Assembly: GCA_944323165.1 (NCBI GenBank)
Contig: CALURK010000016.1
Span: 1 to 36,849, forward strand
Direction of reading: 5' to 3'
DNA: 36,849 bases
Source: Candidatus Gastranaerophilales bacterium
GTDB taxonomy: Bacteria; Cyanobacteriota; Vampirovibrionia; Gastranaerophilales; Gastranaerophilaceae
In this document: positions 23,296 to 32,409 of the stretch, one piece after another
Numbering within the stretch: position 1 is the first letter of the stretch
Layout: each line of letters starts with the position of its first letter
Notes under the pieces: generated by a model
Told to the model about the DNA's origin: nothing
Databases searched by the model: none
Seen by the model: only the letters and a program-made list of their open reading frames with translations
Translations under genes and position numbers: made by a program

Positions 23296-24777
23296 ATGCT
23301 AAAAGAGTCAGCTTTTGGAAAAAATGATATAAGAGGAATTTACGGGGACGATATAACAGAAGAGTTATTCTATTATACAGGTCGCGGATTTGTACAGTTT
23401 TTGGTAAAAGAAACAAAATTACTTCCGTCTGACATTTGGATAAGTGTTTGCAGAGATGCAAGGCTTCATTCCCCATCCCTTTCTAAGTCATTAATAGAAG
23501 GTGTTCGCTCTTGCGGCGCAAATGTTGTGGATATGGGCTTAGCTCCGACTCCTTTAGGATATTACTCTGAGGTTGTAGGACTTCCTCCATTTATAACTAA
23601 ATATAAGCCTGTAACAGGTGCAATGATAATAACTGCAAGCCACAATCCAAGCCAGTACAACGGTATGAAAATGACTTATGCAAAACAATCTTTGAATGAA
23701 GAGCAGATTAAGATTGTAAAGGAGCTTACGTTTGAAGAATACAGACTGAGTATTCCACCTGTACCGTTTGGAATTTTAACAGAGTATGATTTAATTCCTG
23801 ATTATATTAAAGATATGCAAAAACGCTTTGGACGAATTGGAGAAGGAATTAAGGTCGTAGTAGATAGTGCAAACGCAACCGGCGGGGTTGTAGCTCCAAG
23901 GCTATACAGATCTTTAGGTTGTGAAGTTGTTGAATTGTATTCAATGCCAGACGGAAGATTTCCGCACCACCATCCAAATCCAAGTGATGAAAAAACTTTG
24001 AATGATATTAAAAAGGCAGTAGTCGCTAATAAAGCTGATTTGGGTATAGCTTTTGACGGAGATAGTGACAGAATTGGTGTTATAGATTCTGATGGTAATT
24101 CTATGACAGGCGATAAACTACTTTTGATTTATGCAGAGGATGTTATAAAAGAATATAACGAAAAAGATATAAAGCCGGTTATTGTATCAGAGGTTAAGTG
24201 TTCGCAGGTATTATATGATACTATAAATTCAATCGGTGGAGTTGCTGTAATGTGCAAAACAGGTCACGGATATATCAAGTCAAAAATGAAAGAAACGGGT
24301 GCTGTTTTAGCGGGAGAAATGAGCGGTCATACTTTCTTTAAGGACAGATATTACGGATTTGATGATGCAATTTATGCGGGATGCAGAATTATAGAAATCG
24401 TTGCAAATAAGAAAAAACAAAATCCGAATTTCAAAATAACAGATATGTTAGAACCGTTTAAGTCAATGTATTCTTCAAGTGAAGTAAGATTAGCTTGTCC
24501 AAATTCATTCAAGACTCCTGTTATGGAAGAATTTCAGAAAATTATAGCAGAAAATCCTGATTTCTTCGGGACAACAATCAAGGATATAATAACCATTGAC
24601 GGTATGCGTATAGTTTTTGATAAGGGGTTTGCTCTTATACGACAAAGCAATACAGAACCAGTATTTACCTTAAGGTTTGAGGCTGATAGCAAGGAAAACG
24701 CTCAAAAGTATGAAGATTTGATGGTTAATAAGCTTTTGGAAATAATAAAAGAACTTTCTGCAAATGTAAAGGAATAA
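23296..24777 (+). CDS. Phosphomannomutase/phosphoglucomutase
   Basis: This 493-residue enzyme of the alpha-D-phosphohexomutase family interconverts hexose 1- and 6-phosphates for nucleotide-sugar synthesis. The phosphoserine loop is TASHNPSQYNGMK (S115), the metal loop DGDSDRIG is near residue 258, the sugar-specificity loop is GEMSGHTFF, and the phosphate-binding loop is RQSNTEPVFTLRFEA. The N-terminal KNDIRGIYG is typical of ManB/AlgC. GAGGAGGAG precedes the ATG. It sits 61 bases after the DPPR synthase and supports the same surface-glycan theme. It converges almost end to end with the sensor kinase gene. Confidence 0.93.
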   Translation: MLKESAFGKNDIRGIYGDDITEELFYYTGRGFVQFLVKETKLLPSDIWISVCRDARLHSPSLSKSLIEGVRSCGANVVDMGLAPTPLGYYSEVVGLPPFITKYKPVTGAMIITASHNPSQYNGMKMTYAKQSLNEEQIKIVKELTFEEYRLSIPPVPFGILTEYDLIPDYIKDMQKRFGRIGEGIKVVVDSANATGGVVAPRLYRSLGCEVVELYSMPDGRFPHHHPNPSDEKTLNDIKKAVVANKADLGIAFDGDSDRIGVIDSDGNSMTGDKLLLIYAEDVIKEYNEKDIKPVIVSEVKCSQVLYDTINSIGGVAVMCKTGHGYIKSKMKETGAVLAGEMSGHTFFKDRYYGFDDAIYAGCRIIEIVANKKKQNPNFKITDMLEPFKSMYSSSEVRLACPNSFKTPVMEEFQKIIAENPDFFGTTIKDIITIDGMRIVFDKGFALIRQSNTEPVFTLRFEADSKENAQKYEDLMVNKLLEIIKELSANVKE

Positions 24778-24783
24778 TTTTTC

Positions 24784-26217
24784 CTAAAATGAAACGGTTT
24801 TAGCTGCGCAAATGTTGTCTTTTGTATTTGGAATTTTAAATCCGAATATGTTTCTGTTGTCGTAGAAACTTTTAACAAATATATTTCCGCCGTGAGCGTC
24901 TACGATTTTCTTAGAAGCATACAAACCTAAGCCTATGCCTAACTCTTTGTGAGCATCTGCGAAGGAAACGTATTGTGCAAAAATTGCATCTCTTTTATCT
25001 GGGGGAATGTAAGGACTGTTGTTTTCAAACTGGAAGCAGGTATAGTTTGATTCATTATAAATTTTAATTCTGATAGAAGAGTCCTTGAATGCATATTTTA
25101 TACCGTTTGAAATTAAGTTCATAATAACACGTTTTATTTGAACTTTATCACCATAAATTATAGGATTTGTAGCATTTTCTTCAATATTAATATTTACTTC
25201 TTTATCTTTTGCAAGATAAATCATTTCGCTAACGCATTCTTCTGTTAATTCTGGAAGTAAAACCTCTTCATAATTAAGTTTAACAACTCCTCTTTCATTT
25301 CGATATGTGGCTAAAAGTGAACTTAACAGAGCTTTCATGTATTTACAAGAATCCAGAACCATTTCTAATATTTCTTTTTGAGCTTCAGGTATACTCCCAA
25401 AGTTACCTTTTAAAAGAAGATCAATAGCCTGAATTTGAGCCAGTGTCGGGTTCTTAAGGTCATGTCCCAGGGAAGCTACAAATGTTTCTCTTTGAGCTTG
25501 CAAAATCTTTTCATCATCGATATTGTCTATCATTACAAGTATACCTATAACGTTGTTGTTATAGGTGTTAATAGGTGCTTTATAAATTTTATACCAGTGT
25601 GGGAAACCCTTTGTATCATTGATTTCTTTAGTGTAAGCAATTTGCTTATTATTTTCTATTACAAAATTGTCTTCGTTAATATTTGTGGCTTTAATACTTG
25701 GGAAATCCAGTTTGGTGTTGTGAAAGAAATCAAAACCTGTTTCGAAAAATTCTTTTGAATATTTTGTTCCCGTAATGTATTTTCCTTCAGTATCTTTCAT
25801 ATAAATGAGTTTAGGGACATTTTCCAAAAGGGCATTTAGTTGGTATTTGTTAACAAAAAACCTTTCCTTGAGTTCTTCTTGAGAAGTTACATCGGAGGAT
25901 GTATAGACAATGTATTCAATCTGATTTTTTATAATTATTGGTGTAGCTGTTACACTTAGTATTTTGTTTTTGTTATGAGTTCTTAAATTGAATGTCTTGC
26001 AAATTTTATATTGTAATATTTGCCTATCTGTATCAATAGTTTCTTTACCTGAAATCTCATTATTTTTACTGAAATATTCAAAATATAAGTTATTAGCTTT
26101 TACAATCCTTAAATTTTTGTCCTTAACCCAAAAAGCTTCAGGACAATTTTTAAAATAGTTACTTAAAAAACAAGAAAAATCCCTATTGCTTTTGAGCAAA
26201 TTATCAACTTTCTCCAT
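24784..26217 (-). CDS. Cytoplasmic PAS-domain sensor histidine kinase (orphan)
   Basis: This 477-residue protein has two PAS-like domains (about 20-118, beginning FKNCPEAFWVKDKNLRIVKA, and 122-238, beginning LLENVPKLIYMKDTEGKYI), then a HisKA domain with SLGHDLKNP (H252) and an HATPase domain with LISNGIKYA (N-box) and GIGLGLYASKKIVDAHGG (G-boxes). No membrane segment is present, so it senses a cytoplasmic cue, perhaps redox or a ligand. No response regulator is adjacent; it is an orphan kinase. It is transcribed convergently with the phosphohexomutase and ends 6 bases from it. Confidence 0.9.
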   Translation of the reverse strand: MEKVDNLLKSNRDFSCFLSNYFKNCPEAFWVKDKNLRIVKANNLYFEYFSKNNEISGKETIDTDRQILQYKICKTFNLRTHNKNKILSVTATPIIIKNQIEYIVYTSSDVTSQEELKERFFVNKYQLNALLENVPKLIYMKDTEGKYITGTKYSKEFFETGFDFFHNTKLDFPSIKATNINEDNFVIENNKQIAYTKEINDTKGFPHWYKIYKAPINTYNNNVIGILVMIDNIDDEKILQAQRETFVASLGHDLKNPTLAQIQAIDLLLKGNFGSIPEAQKEILEMVLDSCKYMKALLSSLLATYRNERGVVKLNYEEVLLPELTEECVSEMIYLAKDKEVNINIEENATNPIIYGDKVQIKRVIMNLISNGIKYAFKDSSIRIKIYNESNYTCFQFENNSPYIPPDKRDAIFAQYVSFADAHKELGIGLGLYASKKIVDAHGGNIFVKSFYDNRNIFGFKIPNTKDNICAAKTVSF

Positions 26218-26294
26218 AAAACCTCAAAAAACGTATTTTATACACTTATTTTATAATACAATTTTTTTAGGGCATATTAACCGTGTGTCTAGTT

Positions 26295-27023
26295 TTATTT
26301 TTTATAAATTTTTATATAAATAGGGTTATAAGTAAGCTTTGGCTTATTTGAACACAATTTGTTGTATTTTTGTTCAAAATCTTGCATGTCGGATTTTGTC
26401 CATTTATTTTCAGAAATGGCGTTTGCTCCGGTAAGCTTTATGTGTTTTATAACATCTTTAGGAGTTTTAAAATATAATACGTGAACCTCTTCTTTGATAT
26501 TGTGCGGAATATTTTTTAATAATGTTTCATACTCATTTGCAGAGTGGTATGAAAGTGTTTTGTTTAAAACTTCCTTTATTTCATAAAAGTTTCGAGTGCC
26601 AAATGTCGAAAAAAAAATGATACCGTTTGGAGTCAATTTTGAATAAAGCATAGTGATGAAGTTCTTGTAATCATCAATCCATTGAAAAACCGCATTAGAA
26701 ATGATTAAATCGTATTTTTTATTGTCATTTTTAAAGAAAAGTTCAATATCAGAAGGTATAAAATTGATTTTAGGAGAAATTTCTTTTATGTAATTTTCAC
26801 AATCACTTACGATATCGTTTGCAAAATAATTTTCAAAGTGCAAATTGTTAACCGCAAGTCCTGTTAACAATCCTGTTCCGCATCCGACTTCAAGAATATT
26901 AGAGAAATCTTTCTTATCTAAATATTTAATAAGATTCTCTGCCATAATCTTTTGGATTTTTGCATTTTCATTATAAGTTCTTAAATTTTTAGCAAATCTT
27001 TTTTTTATTAAATCCTTGTTCAT
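26295..27023 (-). CDS. bioC: Malonyl-ACP O-methyltransferase
   Basis: This 242-residue SAM-dependent methyltransferase has motif I ILEVGCGTGLLTG near residue 43, FANDIV (acidic residue for SAM ribose), and DLIISNAVFQWIDD typical of BioC (the SNAxxQW motif). The N-terminal KDLIKKRFAKNLRTYNENA is also BioC-like. It methylates the malonyl-ACP carboxyl group so that it can prime fatty-acid synthesis of pimeloyl-ACP methyl ester in biotin synthesis. It overlaps the preceding bioG by four bases, which confirms the pathway assignment. Confidence 0.9.
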   Translation of the reverse strand: MNKDLIKKRFAKNLRTYNENAKIQKIMAENLIKYLDKKDFSNILEVGCGTGLLTGLAVNNLHFENYFANDIVSDCENYIKEISPKINFIPSDIELFFKNDNKKYDLIISNAVFQWIDDYKNFITMLYSKLTPNGIIFFSTFGTRNFYEIKEVLNKTLSYHSANEYETLLKNIPHNIKEEVHVLYFKTPKDVIKHIKLTGANAISENKWTKSDMQDFEQKYNKLCSNKPKLTYNPIYIKIYKK

Positions 27024-27634
27024 AAAAGCTCATCCCAATTTTTGAATAAAAAGAAAGGACAGTGACCGCTTTTTAAATTAGGTTCGATATCCCAAAAAGC
27101 TACTTGGTTTTTAGTCGGAATAATTTTATCATTATCACTGATAAAGACTTTAGAATATTTAAAATCCGTATTGGCTTTGTATTCTTTTAATGCTGCAAGT
27201 TCTGATTTTTGGTTAGCAAACTCTCTGTTAATTTTAGGATAATTGAAATCCTTATCAAACATGTTTTTAATAAACTTTTCAGCTCCTTTTTCAGAAAAAC
27301 CTCTTAAAGTAAGGTCATAAATTCTTTCAGGAATTCCATAATTATTATCAATAGGCTTCAATGTTCCGTTAATTGCAGTTGCTGAATTACAATCAATATC
27401 AAAAAGAGTTGCAATCATAACTCCCATAGACCAAGCAATAATATGGCGTTCTTTATACGTGTTCAGTTCATCAAAATCAAAATCAGCTTTAAGTGTGTTA
27501 TAGTCAAAGAACATTAAGACGTCAAAATCTAAAGGATTAAGTTGTCTAACAATGCTCTCATCCATTCCCCATCCGTTAAAGAATATAATAACCTTATTGT
27601 TTTCTTGTTTTTTGTTAAGCCACTTATATTCCAT
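27020..27634 (-). CDS. bioG: Pimeloyl-ACP methyl ester esterase, BioG type
   Basis: This 204-residue alpha/beta-hydrolase is of the DUF452/BioG type: FFNGWGMDESIVRQL at the N-terminus, IAWSMGVMIAT with the nucleophilic serine, and a C-terminal GHCPFFLFKNWDELL with the catalytic histidine. BioG hydrolyses the methyl ester that BioC installs, releasing pimeloyl-ACP for BioF. It is the first gene of the bioG-bioC pair and diverges from the type III export genes. No bioF, bioA, bioD or bioB is present in the window. Confidence 0.88.
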   Translation of the reverse strand: MEYKWLNKKQENNKVIIFFNGWGMDESIVRQLNPLDFDVLMFFDYNTLKADFDFDELNTYKERHIIAWSMGVMIATLFDIDCNSATAINGTLKPIDNNYGIPERIYDLTLRGFSEKGAEKFIKNMFDKDFNYPKINREFANQKSELAALKEYKANTDFKYSKVFISDNDKIIPTKNQVAFWDIEPNLKSGHCPFFLFKNWDELL

Positions 27635-27760
27635 AAAGATATTTTAGCATAGAAATATGTAGAAAAATAAGATAAAATCATTAAATTAAATGATGAACAA
27701 AAAAGTTTTGGACTATATAATACAAATTGGGATGAACTGTATTAAAAAAGGATTCATTAA

Positions 27761-28801
27761 ATGCCAATAGAAGGATTTGATTATAAAGCATTTGCAACGT
27801 CAATGTCAGAGCAAGCAAAAGAGCTTGTTCCAAAAGAGTTGAAAGATCAAGAAAAAGAGTATATAGTAAAAACCTTAGGCAATTTTACTTTATTGGCAGG
27901 GGAAGCTTTATATAATGATACTCAGCTTAATTTAACGGCCGATCAGGCGGTTTTTATAACTCAGGTAATAGCAGAGTGGTCTTTTCATAAATCAATAGAC
28001 TTAATTCATTCAGGAATTCTGCCGCAATATTGGGATAGTATAATGCAAAAGATTGCATTTACAATATTTGAGGTAGCAAAGCAAGCTATAATCCGAAAAA
28101 TTCCTCAAGATCAGTTATTGCAAGCCGTTGAACATCACGTAATCAAGGTTTATAATTCAAGTATAGAAGAGCTTCAGAAAAAGGGAATTATAAATGAGGA
28201 AATAAAAAATCGAGCAGAAAGCCAATCAAATATAGATGCGATGGCAAAACAAGCTCAAGAAGAGCAGCAACGCCAAAAAATGGCAGCTGCAGAGGAATCC
28301 GAAAAGAACTTAAGAGAGGCTGAAAAGAAAAGAGAAGAGAAGAGGAAAAAATATAAGCAGGATAAAGTTTTGGCTTCAATGCCTCAAGGTATAACCAATA
28401 AACAAATGAAGTTGATGACGTTGGCTTTAGTTTTAAAAATTCTTTCTCAGGATAAAGTAACAACAATACTTAATAAATTTGATTCAAATGATTCTCTTGC
28501 GATATCTCAATATATGAATATGGCAGATTTAGAATCTCACATAGATGGTGATTTGATATCGAATTGTTTAAAAGAGATGAAGGAATATTTGCCAATAAAG
28601 CGTAAATTAACCAAGGAGAACGTTTTAGGCGATTTACTTCGTGTGTACAGAACTGTTCCAAGAGAAAAAATAGAACGAATAATAAAGAATGAGCGTCCAT
28701 TAGTTAAGCGTTTTATCGCCCAATCTTATGATGGAGAATATTATGATATACCATTGCGCGTAGCAGGAATTGTTGCACAATACATTTCGGAGAGTGTATA
28801 A
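27761..28801 (+). CDS. FliG-like (or SctK-position) type III export-associated protein
   Basis: This 346-residue cytoplasmic protein has an N-terminal helical domain (1-160), a charged coiled coil of Glu/Lys/Arg (165-215), and a C-terminal helical region (220-346). LALVLKILSQDKVTTILNKF and NERPLVKRFIAQSYDGEYYD resemble the helical repeats of FliG/MgtE-N proteins, but the match is loose. It precedes the FliH/SctL-like and FlhA/SctV genes by 9 bases and in one operon, the slot occupied by FliG in flagellar and SctK in injectisome operons. It may be a sorting-platform or export-ring scaffold. No torque-ring EHPQ motif is obvious. Confidence 0.5.
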   Translation: MPIEGFDYKAFATSMSEQAKELVPKELKDQEKEYIVKTLGNFTLLAGEALYNDTQLNLTADQAVFITQVIAEWSFHKSIDLIHSGILPQYWDSIMQKIAFTIFEVAKQAIIRKIPQDQLLQAVEHHVIKVYNSSIEELQKKGIINEEIKNRAESQSNIDAMAKQAQEEQQRQKMAAAEESEKNLREAEKKREEKRKKYKQDKVLASMPQGITNKQMKLMTLALVLKILSQDKVTTILNKFDSNDSLAISQYMNMADLESHIDGDLISNCLKEMKEYLPIKRKLTKENVLGDLLRVYRTVPREKIERIIKNERPLVKRFIAQSYDGEYYDIPLRVAGIVAQYISESV

Positions 28802-28810
28802 TAAAATCAA

Positions 28811-29587
28811 ATGATAATAAAGAAAAATAGCCAAAAATACAGGGAGGTAAGTAAACGTAATACAGAGCCGGAGGTTTCAATTGGGACTTCGGAAAATTTG
28901 GTTGCTCAAGAAGTAATAGACGTTGAAGAAAAATCCAAAGATTCTGGCATAAAAATGGTAAGTGCTCAAAATGCTGAGCCTGAAATAGATTTATTTGATA
29001 TAGAAAATATTGATTTTACCCAAAGGCAAGAACGTCGCAGAGGTTCAAGACGCAGGGGGTATCGTCGTATAGATGACAGAAATTTGGTTTCAAGAGCTCA
29101 AGAGGAGGCTGAAACTATAAAAAAATCAGCTTTTGAAGAGGGATATAGAAAAGGGTTAGAGCAAGCAGCTTCTGATATGGAAGCTTTTCGTAAGAATATG
29201 GCCTCTTTTATGAATGCCACTAAGGACGTTTTTGAGTATGTGGCACCTGATATATTAGAAATAAGTATAGATATAGCAAAGAAAGTTATAAAAAAAGAAG
29301 TTGAGCAAGATCCACAGGTTTTAATAAATACAATTGTAGAAGTATTAAAGACCTTGGCGAAAAATGAGCCTAAAATAAATATAAGAGTAAAGCCTCAAGC
29401 GGTTCAATTTATCAAGGATACGTTGCCGAACATAACTTATCAATATGGAATAGATGCAAAAATAAATATAGTAGCGGATCCTTCTATAGAAGATGGCGGT
29501 TGTATCTTCCAAACAAATAACGGTATCGTAGATGCTTCGATTGACACACAACTGGAAATTATTAAAAAAGCATTAGAAGGGGTGTAA
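28811..29587 (+). CDS. FliH/SctL-like type III export stator protein
   Basis: The protein has 258 residues. The N-terminal third is low-complexity and basic (QERRRGSRRRGYRR). Residues 95-130 form the helix with AFEEGYRKGLEQAASDMEAF, the Gly-spaced repeat typical of FliH, and the C-terminal half has the V-ATPase subunit E/FliH-like fold (LEISIDIAKKVIKKEVEQ; INIVADPSIEDGGCIFQTN; IDTQLEIIKKALEGV). This family binds and regulates the export ATPase FliI/SctN, which is not encoded next to it here. It sits between the FliG-like and FlhA/SctV genes. Confidence 0.82.
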   Translation: MIIKKNSQKYREVSKRNTEPEVSIGTSENLVAQEVIDVEEKSKDSGIKMVSAQNAEPEIDLFDIENIDFTQRQERRRGSRRRGYRRIDDRNLVSRAQEEAETIKKSAFEEGYRKGLEQAASDMEAFRKNMASFMNATKDVFEYVAPDILEISIDIAKKVIKKEVEQDPQVLINTIVEVLKTLAKNEPKINIRVKPQAVQFIKDTLPNITYQYGIDAKINIVADPSIEDGGCIFQTNNGIVDASIDTQLEIIKKALEGV

Positions 29588-29617
29588 CCCAATCTGGCAT
29601 AAAAACGAAAGGACATA

Positions 29618-31708
29618 ATGGCAGCAGAAGGCGGCGGAAATAAACCAATAAGTGAAATTTTTCTAGCATTATTCGTAATGACGTTGATTTTAATCCTCAT
29701 TATAGAGATGCCAAATTGGGTTATCAATTTTTCCATAAGCTTGAATATAACACTCGGAATTGTCCTTTTGATGATATCCTTGTATGTTCAAAAACCTCTT
29801 GAACTTGCTGCATTTCCTTCCATTATCCTGTTAGGTACGATGTTTCGTCTGGTTTTATCAATAGCATCAACCCGTCTTATTCTTGCAAAAGGAGATGCTG
29901 GCGAAGTTATTCACGCATTCGGAACTTTCGTAACCGGCGGTAATATGGTTGTTGGTGGTGTAATTTTCCTAATTATTACTGTTGTTCAGTTTATGGTAAT
30001 CACAAAAGGTGCTGAGCGTATTGCAGAAGTTGCAGCGCGTTTTGCATTAGATGCAATGCCAGGTAAACAAATGACAATTGATGCGGACTTTAATGCCGGT
30101 TTGATTTCTCCGGAAGAAGCAGTAAAAAGGCGTGAAGACTTACAGAGAGAATCAAGCTTGTTCGGTTCTATGGATGGTTCTATGAAGTTCGTAAAAGGTG
30201 ATACTATGGCAGGTATCATCATTGTAATCATAAACATCGTTGGAGGTTTGATTATAGGTTGTTTGGTTAATCAAATGCCAATTGCGGATGCTGTTTCAAA
30301 ATATACAGTCTTAACTATTGGTGACGGTTTGGCATCCCAGCTGCCATCTCTTTTAATGTCAATAGCAGCAGGTATCGTGATGACACGTGCTTCTGCAGGT
30401 AATAACTCATTGGGTGGCGATTTGACCTCTCAAATACTGTCAAAACCTTATTCACTGTTTTTTGCTTCATTATTCTTGGGCTTGATAACAGTAACTTGCC
30501 CTATTACGGGTTTACCGTTTTTTCCATTCCTTTTGTTTACAATAATTCTAGCAGTAGCAGGCTTCTCTGTATTGGTAAATGCTGATGTACAATCTCAATT
30601 GGGACAATTGGAAAGTGTACGTCAAAATATGCAAGATTTGGTTAACCCTAATAAGATGTACGAAAGACTTGGTGTTGATGTATTGAGCTTACAGGTTGGC
30701 GCTGGCTTGCTTGTAATCGCCGATCCGGATCAGGAAGGTCAATTACTTGCTAAAATTGCTGCTTTGCGTCAAAGAGTTACGGATGAATTGGGTTATATCC
30801 TCCCGAATATCCGTATTATGGACTCTTCAGCACTTGAAGCCAATGAATATGTAATTTCTATACGTAACAACGTTGTTGCATCAGGTTTTGTTTATCCTGG
30901 AAAATACATGGTAATAGCAGACCAATGGGATTCTGTTAAGAAAACAATACCTGAAGATGCTATTGTCGGTGTAGATCCTACTTACCAAACCCAAGCTTAT
31001 TGGATTTCGGCTGAGGATGCAAAAGCTGCTAAAAATGTTACAGCAGTTGATGCAACGGATGTTCTTGTTACTCACCTTCAGGAGTGCGTAAGAAAACACG
31101 TTGATGAAGTTATGACAAAAACGGATGTACTCAAACTTATGGAACTTGTTCGTTCTCAAGATCCAACTCTTGTAAATGACTTGGTTCCTGCAATAATTTC
31201 TACATCTGATTTGAGAAAAATATTTGTTAACTTAATTAGAGAAAAGGTTTCCATAAAGGATATTATATTCGTATTCGAAAGATTGTGCGATTATGCAAGA
31301 TTTTCTAAGGAACCAGATATTTTGTCCGAACGTTTAAGAGCAGCTTTAGGACGTCAAATTTGCTTAAATAACGTAGATAAAGATCACGTATTATACGCAT
31401 TAACCCTTTCTCCTGAGTGGGAAAAGACACTTGATGACAGCTGCCAAAGAACTGAACTCGGTACAATGTTCCTACTTAACCCAATGCAAGTTCAAGATTT
31501 GATTGAATCTACAGCGATGACACTTATGAGAGCGCATCAGTCAATTGGACAACAGCCGGTAATTCTTTGCTCTCCAAGAATAAGATTACCTCTGTATCAA
31601 CTTTTAGAAAGACATATTCCTACTATTGTTGTAATCTCTTATTCCGAATTGATTACTGATATTAAGGTTGAAGCGGTTGATACTATTGGTGAAAATTCAG
31701 GTTATTAA
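29618..31708 (+). CDS. Type III export gate protein FlhA/SctV
   Basis: This 696-residue protein is the major export gate. About eight membrane helices fill residues 15-320, with the FHIPEP-family signature FRLVLSIASTRLILAKGDAG near residue 73, the cytoplasmic loop AARFALDAMPGKQMTIDADF, and EEAVKRREDLQRESSLFGSM. The C-terminal cytoplasmic nonameric domain runs from about 340 to 696. Sequence features fit both flagellar FlhA and injectisome SctV; the neighbours (FliG-like, FliH-like) do not decide. AAAGGACA precedes the ATG. No FlhB/SctU, FliPQR, ATPase or substrate gene follows, so the module is split across the genome. Confidence 0.93.
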   Translation: MAAEGGGNKPISEIFLALFVMTLILILIIEMPNWVINFSISLNITLGIVLLMISLYVQKPLELAAFPSIILLGTMFRLVLSIASTRLILAKGDAGEVIHAFGTFVTGGNMVVGGVIFLIITVVQFMVITKGAERIAEVAARFALDAMPGKQMTIDADFNAGLISPEEAVKRREDLQRESSLFGSMDGSMKFVKGDTMAGIIIVIINIVGGLIIGCLVNQMPIADAVSKYTVLTIGDGLASQLPSLLMSIAAGIVMTRASAGNNSLGGDLTSQILSKPYSLFFASLFLGLITVTCPITGLPFFPFLLFTIILAVAGFSVLVNADVQSQLGQLESVRQNMQDLVNPNKMYERLGVDVLSLQVGAGLLVIADPDQEGQLLAKIAALRQRVTDELGYILPNIRIMDSSALEANEYVISIRNNVVASGFVYPGKYMVIADQWDSVKKTIPEDAIVGVDPTYQTQAYWISAEDAKAAKNVTAVDATDVLVTHLQECVRKHVDEVMTKTDVLKLMELVRSQDPTLVNDLVPAIISTSDLRKIFVNLIREKVSIKDIIFVFERLCDYARFSKEPDILSERLRAALGRQICLNNVDKDHVLYALTLSPEWEKTLDDSCQRTELGTMFLLNPMQVQDLIESTAMTLMRAHQSIGQQPVILCSPRIRLPLYQLLERHIPTIVVISYSELITDIKVEAVDTIGENSGY

Positions 31709-31901
31709 TGATAAAGTTTGCTTTACAAATGTTTACATTTACCAATAAAAAAAGCAATTATTTCTTTGTTAAATACTTTATATATACATAAGAGATATTT
31801 AAGAGAGAACAAGAAAGCCAAAAAGCAAAGCTTTGATATGGCTTAATTTTCAATCTTAAAAATTCAAAACAGAGTATTAGATTATATAGGAGTATTTAAT
31901 T

Positions 31902-32147
31902 ATGGCAATTGGCGCAAGAGATTTTATTGACAAGTTATTAGTAGAAAAGTATGCACAGGAAAAAGTAGATAATCACGATGAAGGAGCTTTGGTATCAAAG
32001 GTTTCTGCCGATGATATGATGAGTGCAATGAATTGTTCTGCAAACAATTTTAGAACAATGTTGGCTTTGAATAATCGATTAACAATGGTTTGCTATGGAG
32101 TTGTCGCTAAATCTGCTAAGTATGTTTGCACAGAAGAAGCCGCATAA
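31902..32147 (+). CDS. Small hypothetical protein downstream of flhA/sctV
   Basis: The 81-residue product has a charged N-terminal helix (GARDFIDKLLVEKYAQEKV) and a C-terminal half with three cysteines (MNCSAN, MVCYGV, YVCTEE). ATATAGGAG lies before the ATG and a terminator follows. The 193-base leader after flhA/sctV contains an imperfect AAGCC/GGCTT hairpin but no gene. Small size and location behind a type III gate gene might suggest a secreted component or chaperone, but nothing in the sequence proves this. Confidence 0.55.
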   Translation: MAIGARDFIDKLLVEKYAQEKVDNHDEGALVSKVSADDMMSAMNCSANNFRTMLALNNRLTMVCYGVVAKSAKYVCTEEAA

Positions 32148-32167
32148 GAATAATTTTATAAAAAGTG

Positions 32168-32198
32168 AAAAAGCTCCGCTTAATGTGGAGTTTTTTAT
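32168..32198 (+). terminator. Terminator after the small protein
   Basis: AAAAAGCTCC (32168-32177) and GGAGTTTTTT (32187-32196) form a stem with one G-T pair and a T-run. Confidence 0.7.
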
Positions 32199-32200
32199 TG

Positions 32201-32378
32201 TTAAATGGCGGAATGACGAGGTTTGTTTTGCTTACTCGCGTATAACGGGTCTACGGACTTTCTTTTTACAAACATAGTTTGTTCCAAAGAAAAGTCCTTC
32301 GCCCTCAGCTCGTTCGCGCAGAGCTCTAAAAAATGCTTCGCATTTGGAGTTCTCACCTTCCGGCATTCAGCCATTAAA
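32201..32378. repeat. MITE/REP-like hairpin element with terminal inverted repeats
   Basis: TTAAATGGCGGAATGAC (32201-32217) is matched in inverted orientation, 14 of 17 bases, by 32362-32378. Between them are a long hairpin at 32255-32297 (GGACTTTCTTT with inner ACAAAC-ATA-GTTTGT) and another at 32320-32354 centred on AAATGC-TTC-GCATTT. A third inverted repeat (32371-32385 / 32395-32409) overlaps the right end. Frames across it on both strands look non-coding. It may be a small non-autonomous element. Confidence 0.45.
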
Positions 32379-32409
32379 AAAAGCCACACAAGGCGGCTTC
32401 TTTTAATGG

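Noticed and set aside
27761..31708. Evidence of a flagellum
   Set aside because: No hook, rod, filament, motor or MS-ring gene is present; FlhA/SctV and FliH/SctL types are shared with injectisomes.
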